From Lithobates sylvaticus (lineage: Eukaryota; Chordata; Amphibia; Anura; Ranidae): a stretch of 64,000 nt of DNA. The position numbers and the translations under genes were made by a program. Location of the stretch: contig CM053029.1 in the NCBI GenBank assembly GCA_028564925.1, positions 295,159,168 through 295,223,167 on the forward strand, written 5' to 3'. The notes beneath the pieces are model-generated. The model was given only the letters and a program-made list of their open reading frames with translations. It searched no databases and had not been told where the DNA came from. Each line of letters begins with the position of its first letter. The first letter of the stretch is position 1. This document shows positions 56,493 through 64,000 of this stretch, piece after piece.

Positions 56493-57601
56493 ATTATTTC
56501 TTTGTTATAATAATAAAACCGTATACTATGCTATGTGAATAATTAATAAAATTGCTTGATTTATTGTGAAGAAGTTCCGTGTTTTTTTTTAAAATATATA
56601 TTTATCTTTGTGTGCAGTATCCATACAATATACACTAGGGGTCAGAGTGTGCCATCATGTATTTGTGACATGCTGACTATACTATACTCATACTCCTATG
56701 CATAGGCCCCTTTCACACTGAGGCGTTTTTCAGTCGCCTGTATAGCGCCTGACAAAAGCGACTCCTTTGCGCTAGCAGGACGGTAAGAAAAAGTCCTGCT
56801 AGCAGCATCTTTGGAGCGGTGAAGGAGCGGTTTATTCACTGCTCCTACCAATTAAAATCAATGGGGCAGCTTGTTTTAACCCTTTTTCGGCCGCTAGCGG
56901 GGGTTAAAAATGCCCCGCTAGCGGCCGAAAAAGGGTTAGAAAGGCACGCAAATCGCCGCTGCAGAGGCTCTTTGCCGGCGGGTTTGGAGCGCTGCCACAT
57001 TTTTTTTAATGGGAAGGGGCGCTTAGCGCTCCAAAGATGCGGCTTGCATGACTTTTTCACATGTTGGGTATCTATTTACTCGCCGTATCTTCATCTTTGA
57101 CATTATGCAACAAAATTGGGCTAACTTTACTTTTTTTTTTTTTTTTTAAGCATGAAAAAAAAACGTATTTGAATAATTGCTGCGAAAATACCGTGCAATA
57201 TAAAAAGTTGCAACGACCGACATTGTATTCTCTAGGGTCTTTTCTAAAAAATCATATATAATATTTGGGGGTTCTATGTCATTTTCTAGCCAAGAAATTA
57301 TGGATTTTACATGTAGGAGAGAAATGTCATAATTGGCCCCAGGTGTGAAGTGGTACTGTTTTTCTATAATGTACTAATGTTTGCAGGGGTTTATCTTACC
57401 TTTTACATCCTTAACATGGCCAGTTAGGTCTGCCCAGTTTGAGAAAACTTTCATGGCAATCTGGGTCCATGCCCTCCTCTTGCTCGCTCTGAGTTTATAC
57501 GTGGGATCTCTGGTATCATAGAGACAGGGGTGCTCCTTGACCATTCCAATAAATGTCTCTTGATCCAGCAGGCATACAGTATCATCTACTTCATCCTCCA
57601 T
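54619..57601 (-). CDS. Harbinger accessory DNA-binding protein (MADF/Myb-like, 3 exons)
   Basis: Minus-strand exons 57601-57400, 55565-55406 and 55330-54619 join in phase (202+160+712). Donors are GTAAGA (57399) and GTAAGC (55405); acceptors are GACAG (55566) and TTTCAG (55331). Exons 1 and 2 form a MADF-type trihelix domain: FIGMVKEHPCLYDTRDPTYK, RRAWTQIAMKV, then KMLKLKWKSLRDAYTRH. Exon 3 is Ser/Pro-rich with a basic patch (PARGTRRRAPEPDF). In the present frame the C terminus runs into a poly-Phe end at 54619; a one-base change in the G run near 54878 would instead give a proline-rich tail ending QTFQHL at about 54638, so the real end is uncertain. In known systems this partner binds the element ends and carries the transposase to the nucleus. 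Exon 1 lies beyond the transposase stop, and exons 2 and 3 lie in transposase intron 2. Confidence 0.8.
56700..57310. mobile_element. MITE plus frog repeat A inserted inside the Harbinger
   Basis: Starts TAGGCCCCTTTCACACTGAGG. A nearly perfect inner hairpin (AACCCTTTTTCGGCCGCTAGC with its mirror at 56925-56937) is followed by CATGTTGGGTATCTATTTACTCGCCGT, the repeat A head, to CTAGGGTCTTTTC and TATTTGGGGG near 57270. It lies between transposase stop and the partner's exon 1, in the partner's intron, so both genes are left untouched. Confidence 0.7.
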
Positions 57602-58009
57602 ATTGCTGGTCTGTATGTCTGCTAAAATGGTTATCTGTGCACTTCCTGTTATGTTATGTCATTTCCTTCATGTAAAAATTTACTTCACTTGAGCAGATGC
57701 AGCGACAAAACGCCCGTAGAAACGCTCGTTGTCGCGCTAGTCGCTTGAATCGAGCGTTTCCATTAGTTTCTATGGGGGCACGAACGCCCAACCCCCAAAA
57801 AAGGGTCCGGAACTTGTTTGAGCTTCAGGCGTTCGGCTTCAGGCGTTTTGGAGTGGAGATGTGAATGATCTCCATAGAGAATAATGTATTTTTTCCCCTC
57901 GAGCGTTTTGTAGCTTCAGGCTTACGGCGGATTAGGGCGACAAAACGCTCAGGTGTGAATGCAGCCTTAAGCTACAAAACGCTCAGGTGTGAATGCAGCC
58001 TTAGTGCTT

Positions 58010-58365
58010 GCACAATGCCAAAGGGACAAAGTATTTTGGGGGCACTGCCTATTTGAATGAGAAAGAAATTAATTTTTGACACATGAGTAAACTGTTTTGG
58101 GAAAGATATGAGCTTTTGAAGGTGAAACATGGTGTTGTGCCGAACCATCCAGGTTATTTTGGCAAAAGCACCAAGAGAGTTGAGAACGTCTGATCTGTTT
58201 CAAGAAATGAGCCAAAGCAATTGAGAAGAATCTTTGCCATTTTGGGGGCACTGACTCTTTATATGGGAAAGGAATATGGTTTTGAAGCATGAGTGAACAG
58301 TTTTGGGAGAGATATGAGCTTTTGCACGTCAGTTATAGTGTTGTGCTGAAATGTTTTGCCATATA
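58010..58365 (+). repeat. Tandem duplication, ~208-bp unit
   Basis: TTTTGGGGGCACTG recurs at 58034 and 58241, and AGATATGAGCTTTTG recurs at 58105 and 58312. The two units differ by about a fifth of bases. No gene. Confidence 0.8.
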
Positions 58366-58428
58366 GAGAGAGAGAGAGAGAGAGAGAGATCGATAGATAG
58401 ATAGGTAGGTGTATATATATATAGAGAG

Positions 58429-58495
<67 letters not shown>

Positions 58496-58496
58496 G
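58366..58496. repeat. (AG)n and (GATA)n microsatellite
   Basis: AG repeats at 58366-58389 followed by about 20 GATA units. The poly-Tyr-Leu-Ser open frame across it is an artefact. Confidence 0.98.
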
Positions 58497-58507
58497 ATAT
58501 TTATACA

Positions 58508-59109
58508 CCGTATTTATCGGAGTATAACACGCGCTGGCGTATAACACGCACCCCAAGTTTAGGAGGGAATTTTAAGGAAAAAAACTTTTAGGATGGAAGT
58601 TTAAGGGAAAAAAAAAAAACTTTCATTTAAGTGTCCAGTGCAGCCTTGTCCCATTGCAGCCTTGTCCCATTGCAGCCTTGTCCCAGTGCAGCCTTGTCCC
58701 AGTGCAGCCTTGTCCCTATGCAGCCTTATCCCATTGCAGCCTTGTCCCAGTGCAGCCTTTCCCCAGTGCAGCCTTTGCCCTCGCCATCGCCTTTTAAAAT
58801 TGGCGCTGACAGGACACTGGAGCGGAGCGAAGCCGCCGAGATAGCAGGGACTGGGCGGAGCCGAGATACACATGTACTTGGCTCTTGTCGGCTCTTCTCT
58901 GCTCCGCTCACGTGACTGTGAGCGGAGCAGAAAAGAGCCGAAAAGAGCCGAGTACACCCGCTATGTGTAGCTTGGCGGCGATCGCTCCGCTCCGCTCACA
59001 GCTAGCGGAGATCGGCGGGGGATCGTGGGGATCGGCGTATAACACGCACCCACGATTTTCCCCTGATTTTAAGGGGAAAAAGGTGCGTGTTATACGCTGA
59101 TAAATACGG
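58508..59109. mobile_element. DNA transposon (CCGTATTTATCGG termini)
   Basis: Left terminus CCGTATTTATCGGAGTATAA, right terminus TTATACGCTGATAAATACGG; inverted over about 20 bp with few mismatches. The interior has a CAGCCTTGTCCC minisatellite (58638-58785) and two mirrored GAGCGGAGCAGA blocks. Flanking TATA-rich bases prevent a clear duplication call. Similar in design to 61089-61801. Confidence 0.8.
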
Positions 59110-59310
59110 TATATATTTTTAAACATAACACGCCTGAGCTCATCATTACCCTGAGCGGAGAAGAGAAGATATATATATTATATATCATCATATATTGTCA
59201 TCAATGTTATGAAATGAATAGTATGCCGTTTGCAATAAACTTTGCATAAAATATTTAATTTGCATTTAATTTTAATGGTTCAAAAAAAAAAAAAGTTTGG
59301 ACACCCCTGT
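59110..59310. repeat. Possible hAT 3' end
   Basis: Ends AAAGTTTGGACACCCCTG (59293-59310). CAGGGGTGTCCAAAC is a terminus I associate with vertebrate hAT elements. No left end found. Confidence 0.35.
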
Positions 59311-59880
59311 CCTAAAGCAATGCCCTTGAGGGGAGGGAGACGCCATCACAGAAAACTGCCAACAGAGAAGGACCTAATCTTGCTGTTTGTAATATGCTGA
59401 GGCCAAAGGCTGTATCTCCCATGGTTTTGACATTCACCTGGTAAAAACCTTGTGAATGTATGAACCAAAGACCAAGTAGTGGGTGGGATTTTTCCCTTTC
59501 CAACCATAGGCTTCAATTACAAACTGGCAGATCCAATGATAAAAATAGTTGACCTGGATGGATGCCGTCTGCCCTTCCTGGGCTCTACTTGCTCTACTGG
59601 CAGCACAACCGGGATTCCTGACTTGCGCTAACTACTCAAGTAAATCTTGAGCGCCTGAACTATCTCCATAGTATGGAGCGATCTTTCTCCTGCTGAATGT
59701 GGATTAGGAGAAAAATAAAGGCAAGACACTGTCCTGATTCAAGTGAAAACTAGAAACTAGAGGACATTTTGGTACTGAAACCGAAAATGCAGGATGCACT
59801 TAGCCGAAAACCGAAAATGAAAATGACAGTTTTTAAAAAACATTTATATTTTTATATATAATTGTATTATATTCAACGTT
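59311..59880. other. No gene; transposon-end-like motif at 59775-59840
   Basis: ACCGAAAATGCAGGATGCAC and GCCGAAAACCGAAAATGAAA near 59776-59822 resemble the ends of a TTTCGGTTTTCGG family of DNA transposons. Nothing else recognised. Confidence 0.35.
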
Positions 59881-60640
59881 TTAACCACTTGCTTACTGGG
59901 CACTTAAACCCCCTTCCTGCCCAGACCAATGTTCAGCTTTCAGCGCTGTCACTCTTTGAATGACAATTGCGCAGTCATGGTACAGTGTACCCAAATGAAA
60001 TTTTTTTTTTTTTTTCACACAGATAGAGCTTTCTTTTGGTGGTGTTTTTTTTTTTTTTGCTAAATAAAACAAAAAAGACAGAAAATAAAAAAAAAACAAA
60101 ACAAAAAAAAAACAGTTTCATAGTTTGTTATAACATTTTGAAAACAAGTTGTTTTTCTCCTTCACTGATGTGCGCTGATGAGGCTGCACTGATGGGCTCT
60201 GATAGGCTGCGCTGATGGGCTCTGATAGGCGGCACTGATAGGCACTGATAGGTGGCTCTGATGAGGCGGCACTGATGGTTGGCACTGATGGGCACTTATG
60301 GTTGGAACTGATGGGTGGCACTGAAGGGCACTGATAGGTGGCACTTATAAGTGGCACTGATAGTTAGCAGTGATGGGCACTGATGATCACTGATGGGTGG
60401 TACTGATGGGCACTGGTAGGTGACACTGATAGGCAGCACTGATCTGTGGCACTGATTATGAGACACTGATGGGCATTGATTGGCAGCACTGGTGGGCATT
60501 GATGGGTGGCACTGTGGGCACTGGTGGGTACTGATAGGTGGCACTGCTGGGTCACACAGTGAGCACTGGCAACTGACACTGGTGGGCATAGAAAATGCAG
60601 CCGCGGCTTTCTGTGTTAGAGACCGATGTCCCTCTGACAG
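59881..60640 (-). repeat. Repeat C, third copy (inverted)
   Basis: Begins TTAACCACTTGCTTACTGGGC and AGAGCTTTCTTTTGGTGGT, the reverse complement of the tail of 33411-35498, then runs into a minisatellite GGCACTGATGGGCACTGATA (60170-60560). The left end of the family is missing. Open frames on the minus strand here are repeat artefacts. Confidence 0.8.
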
Positions 60641-61088
60641 AAGCTTTCACTATAATCGAAATCAACGATTGAAGTTTGGGAATTAATCATACCCCTGCTT
60701 GTAATGGAGCTTTAACTGTTTAAATAAGTTTCCATTTCAGTACATTTACCTGGTGAGCTATTTGTAATATACATTTTGTTGTTTTGCGGATTATACCCCC
60801 CCCCCCCCCCCATTTTCTTTGTTTTTTTAGTTTGTGTCATTGTAACCTCCATCTTTGTTCGTTTAGGTGGGGAGAAAGATTCCCACAGGCACCCAGGCCT
60901 CACTTGTCCCACTGAGCCAAGGTTTTTCCATTATGAGTCCTTTCTGGTAAGCTAAGGGGTATGTTGTTAAAATTTAGTTTTTTAACATCATCTGATAATG
61001 TTACCTAGACAGATAATTCCATTTACTTGTGGTTTTTGCACATTTAGATACACCAGGCGCAAAATATGACTGCTAACTAGGGGATATA
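60641..61088. other. No feature recognised
   Basis: Mixed composition with a C run at 60797-60810. No gene. Confidence 0.4.
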
Positions 61089-61801
61089 CCGTATATACTC
61101 GAGTATAGGCCGACCCGAATATAAGCCGAGGCACCTAATTTTACCACAAAAAATTGAAAAACTTATTGACTCGAGTATAAGCCTAGGGTGAGAAATGCGC
61201 AGCTACTGTAAGTAGAAAAGAGGGTCAACAATGCCCATTTGCAGCCTTACTGTGCCCATTTGCATCCTTACTGTGCCCATTTGCATGCCTCACTGTGCCC
61301 ATTTACAGCCATAGGTCCCCCGAACTTCAAACTTGGTAGTTAAGGGTTCATAGATGCCCCCTAACTGCAGCCAGTCTCTGGACCCAAAGGGTCTTGAAAT
61401 AACATTGCTGCAGATGGACACAGTTGACCGACTTTGGGGCTCCTTATCTTACATAGGGCACTACAACATATCCAAAGATGGGGTTGCTATTACCAAGTGA
61501 CCCCGAGATACGGAGCCCCAAAATTGGTTCAGAAAATGTCAAGCACTTTTCTGCAGCAGAGAATTACATTTTCCGAACCGACTTTGGGGCCCCGTATCTC
61601 AGATATGTTGTAGTGTTGGTTCCACTGGGTTTGCACACCACATTTGGGGTTCCTAGCACCAGAGATACGGGGCCCCAAAGTCGGGTCGGAAAATTTCATT
61701 TTCTGCTGCAGAAAAGTGATTGACTCGAGTATAAGCTGAGGGGGCACTTTCAGCACAGTAAAATGTGCTGAAAAACTCTGCTTATACTCGAGTATATACG
61801 G
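61089..61801. mobile_element. MITE with CCGTATATACTCGAGTATA termini
   Basis: Left CCGTATATACTCGAGTATAG and right CTTATACTCGAGTATATACGG, with TATA on both sides (61085-61088, 61802-61805). I know such termini from MITEs dispersed in frogs and reptiles. The interior has four ATTTGCAGCCTTACTGTGCCC-type units (61230-61310) and mirrored GAGATACGG blocks with TTCTGCTGCAGAAAA. Non-coding. Confidence 0.9.
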
Positions 61802-62038
61802 TATACAGTTAATATGACTGCTGTTGTTTTTTTTTTGTTATTTTCTATTGCAGTATATTTAGTTTATCAACATTTGCTGTAACATATATATTTGTCATAA
61901 ATGTATGTATAGACCATTAGTCAACACCTCTATGCCATTTGCATCATTACGTATTTATATTAAGCATATGATGTATGATATATTAATTAACGTTTTCCTT
62001 GTAGAATTTATATGACTTTTTCATCTGTGCTATTCTCA

Positions 62039-62080
62039 AGGCCCTGACGAAGCGGTTTCACCCGCGAAACGCGTAGGCCA
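62039..62080 (+). ncRNA. Hammerhead-ribozyme-like motif, Penelope type
   Basis: GGCC (62040-62043), CTGACGA (62044-62050), AGCGG + loop TTTCAC + CCGC (62051-62065), GAAA (62066-62069), CGCG, TA and GGCC (62076-62079) match a type I hammerhead: stem I from the two GGCC, conserved CUGANGA and GAAA boxes, stem II GCGG/CCGC, and a minimal stem III (AC/GU) before a GUA cleavage site. Such minimal hammerheads are known in the terminal repeats of Penelope-like elements. The downstream AT-rich tail (TTTAATAAAAACTTTTG, about 62175) resembles the other UTR copies here. Activity is untested. Confidence 0.65.
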
Positions 62081-62600
62081 CTCTTTGTATAAACCTGTTG
62101 GAAACCAGCACATTCCTAATTTCAAAATTAGAATCACTAAAGACCGTAATGTATTTAAACTTTGTCTTTTAGTTTAATAAAAACTTTTGTATAAATATCA
62201 TTTTTTTTTGTTTTTTTCATACCCCTCCGAGACACAATCAGAGTCCCATTCTGTTCTAAAAGATTTTTTTGAAATATATTTATACATTTTCTTGGGATGG
62301 TTCCTCTGGAACACGCTCACCCCACCCCTGCACATTTTCAAAAATCCAATTGTCATTGGGACAGAAAGTGAGGTGAAATCTTCTGAACAGGGCACAGACA
62401 GCAAAACAAATGTTACAGGGGTGATAACCCTTCCCTATGTTATCCAAAAAGCTGAAAAATTGATTTTTTGTCTGGCGCTACACATTAAAAAAATTTACCT
62501 GTTCCAAATTACAAACAGATTCAACTTAAGAACATACCTACAGTCCCTGTCTTGTTTGGACCGCCTGTATACTGCTGTTCAGAGTATATAGGGCCTTTTT
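62081..62600 (+). other. Penelope-type tail, then unrecognised sequence
   Basis: 62081-62200 is an AT-rich tail downstream of the ribozyme-like motif. 62201-62600 has no recognisable gene; the frame at 62187-62591 shows no domain. Confidence 0.4.
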
Positions 62601-63146
62601 TCTTTTTTCAATTTGGGTGCAGGGTTCCCCTTAATATCCATACAAGACCCAAGGGCCTGGTAATGGGCTGGGGGTTTACCCATGCCATTTTTCTCAATGC
62701 CTTTCATCCATATTGCCGGGACCCTACATTACAGCAGCAAGCAGTTTTAAACGACTTTTATTCCTTTAGAAATGTAATTTTGTGCTGGGACTGTTCTAAA
62801 CACGGAAAACACGCGCCACTTTACAGACACACTATAGACACCCCCCAGATACGATATTTAAAGGAATATTTCACTTTTATTTTTTCACTTTAAGCATCAT
62901 TAAAATAACTGCTCCCGAAAAAACTTCAGTTTTTAAAACTTTTTTTTGCATTTATACATGTCCCCTGGGGCAGGACCCTGGCCCCCAAACCCTTTTTAGG
63001 ACAATAACTTGTATATTCGCCTTTAAAATTTCTCACGTTCGAGTCCCATAAACTTTAACAGTGCTCGAATGTTCGTGTAAACTTTCAGTCCGTTCGCATG
63101 TTCTGGATGCGAACCGAACCAGGGGGTGTTCGCCTCATCCCTACAT
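62601..63146. repeat. Frog repeat E inserted in the Penelope-like element
   Basis: Contains TTTACCCATGCCATTTTTCT, GATACGATATTTAAAGGAATA, TGTCCCCTGGGGCAGGACCC and ends GTTCGCCTCATCCCTA. I recognise this as a common ranid repeat. It ends precisely where the Penelope coding sequence stops on the minus strand. Confidence 0.65.
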
Positions 63147-64000
63147 ATTTGGATCCATAATTACCACCTGTCGCCCTTTATTGTCCGGTTTCAGCACAAT
63201 ATCATCCCATTCGCTGAGACTTCTCAAGGCTGTTCTTTCTTTGGATGAAAAATTATTGGTTATGTGGTCATGATAGTCAACTTGGGAAATAAGCTGTTTG
63301 ACATCCCGTGTAACCTCCTTGACAAAGGTCTCAACCGGGGCATATGATGTGGGTGGTACTGATTTAGATTTGACCTTTAAACCAAATGTCTTGCAGTTTA
63401 AGGAGTCATCCAATGGGTCCCCATATACAAACGGTTTGTGAATAAAGTGCATTTTCCATCTTATATTACGGAATAACCTATACAGGTCTTGGTCAAGCTG
63501 AAAAGGGTCTAAATGACTTTTGTGACAAAAGGAGAGGACCCGATTAATATGTCCTTCCTCCTCCAGTGACAGGATCTGCCTGGATATGTTATGAATCAGG
63601 TTTCCCGTGATTGCCTCTGATGTTGCGATATCTCTCCGAACCCCCCATCTCCTCTCTGTTGAATCTGGATCTGGTTATCATCTGAGGGGGTCCCCCTCTC
63701 CGATCGTGTTGCAAAAAAGTAGATGAGGAATCTGTGTCTGTGTTTGCTGATACTTACATTCCCATACTCAGAACGACCCCGTCGATTGTAAGGGCCTGGC
63801 CATCGATAAACTTGATTCCTTTCATAATCTTCAATGTCACAATCAAATTTATTTATTTTCCTTGTTTCCAAGTCAGACCAGTGTTTGCTGGTATTTTCAT
63901 CCACCAATTCTTTACATTTAATAAATTCCTCAGAGGTCACGGAAGCTTTTAATTCCTGTTTAACTTTAAGTAATTGGTCTGACAATATAGCAAGTTCCTT
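63147..64000 (-). pseudogene. Penelope-like retroelement, N-terminal part of the ORF
   Basis: Two minus-strand frames. The first, open at the window edge to 63596, has ETRKINKFDCDIEDYERNQV and YRWP, the KFxRDxxDYxxNxVYxW motif that opens Penelope ORFs. The second (about 63600-63147) reads LSFCHKSHLDPFQLDQDLYR, LSSKERTALRSL-like NFSSKERTALRSL and WDDIVLKPDNKGRQVVIMD, the region just before the RT fingers (usually IVIKPADKGGAVVVMD). A frame change near 63600 and truncation by repeat E at 63147 make this copy dead. The RT core and GIY-YIG endonuclease are not present. Continues past the window. Confidence 0.85.

Larger units (their letters stand above)
53432..57966 (+). mobile_element. Autonomous-type PIF/Harbinger transposon
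   Basis: 4535 bp with termini GGCTGCATTCACACCTGAGCG and CGCTCAGGTGTGAATGCAGCC. TCA on the left and TTA on the right fit a once identical 3-bp duplication. It carries both genes expected of the superfamily, a DDE transposase (+) and a MADF/Myb-like protein (-), and a later insertion at about 56700-57300. One nonsense codon in the transposase and one probable homopolymer shift in the partner are the only coding defects I see. Confidence 0.9.
53129..58000. mobile_element. Harbinger MITE split by an autonomous Harbinger
   Basis: Outer termini GGCTGCATTCACACCTGAGCG and CGCTCAGGTGTGAATGCAGCC, flanked by TTA (53126-53128, 58001-58003). The MITE itself is 53129-53431 plus 57967-58000; its 3' part (53309-53431) matches 57798-57925 of the inserted element nearly base for base, so the MITE derives from this family. 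The inner element sits just inside the MITE's right end. Confidence 0.85.

Noticed and set aside
58601-58957. 118-codon minus frame with GQGCTGTRL-like repeats
   Set aside because: Translation of the CAGCCTTGTCCC minisatellite and flanks in a non-coding DNA transposon.

Overview
The window looks like intergenic, transposon-saturated DNA from a large frog genome, most likely a ranoid/ranid frog. I infer this from low-copy-looking spacers packed with CR1, L1/Tx1, Penelope-like, Tc1, hAT and PIF/Harbinger elements, and from several interspersed repeats I associate with Rana-type genomes: the families with TIRs containing GTACACACG, the TTAACCACTT repeat, and the GATAAAAATCGC...CCATTACTA type repeat. 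No host protein gene, rRNA or tRNA gene was recognised. Two runs of N (8217-8354 and 25722-26162) show it is a draft assembly.

Layout. 1-12.6 kb: pieces of an L1 carrying a CR1 insertion, an old LTR element with a 1.24-kb LTR, and a G-rich minisatellite, arranged as a large diverged inverted duplication around the first N gap. 12.6-29 kb: small non-autonomous DNA transposons (Harbinger-like with TTA/TAA duplications, hAT-like with 8-bp duplications), Penelope-type untranslated regions, AT microsatellites and a Tx1/L1 3' ORF2 fragment. 29.5-41 kb: two minisatellite-bearing hAT elements with exact 8-bp target duplications, nested Harbinger-like elements, a 650-bp palindrome and a 30-bp tandem array. 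41.4-49.6 kb: a Tc1 transposon split by a very young endogenous retrovirus (near-identical 713-bp LTRs, long gag and pol frames, no env). 49.6-52.7 kb: an L1 with endonuclease, RT and C-terminal parts and an internal deletion. 53.1-58.0 kb: a nearly intact two-gene PIF/Harbinger transposon nested inside a MITE of its own family. 58-64 kb: simple repeats, more MITEs, a hammerhead-ribozyme-like motif and the 5' half of a Penelope-like ORF running off the window.

The most coherent genetic system is the PIF/Harbinger element. Its DDE transposase (three exons, + strand, 399 codons with one nonsense codon) and its MADF/Myb-like DNA-binding partner (three exons, - strand) are interlocked: each gene's exons lie in an intron of the other on the opposite strand. 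In characterised PIF/Harbinger elements the two proteins act together to cut and move the element and its MITEs, and this window also holds such a MITE sharing termini with the autonomous copy.
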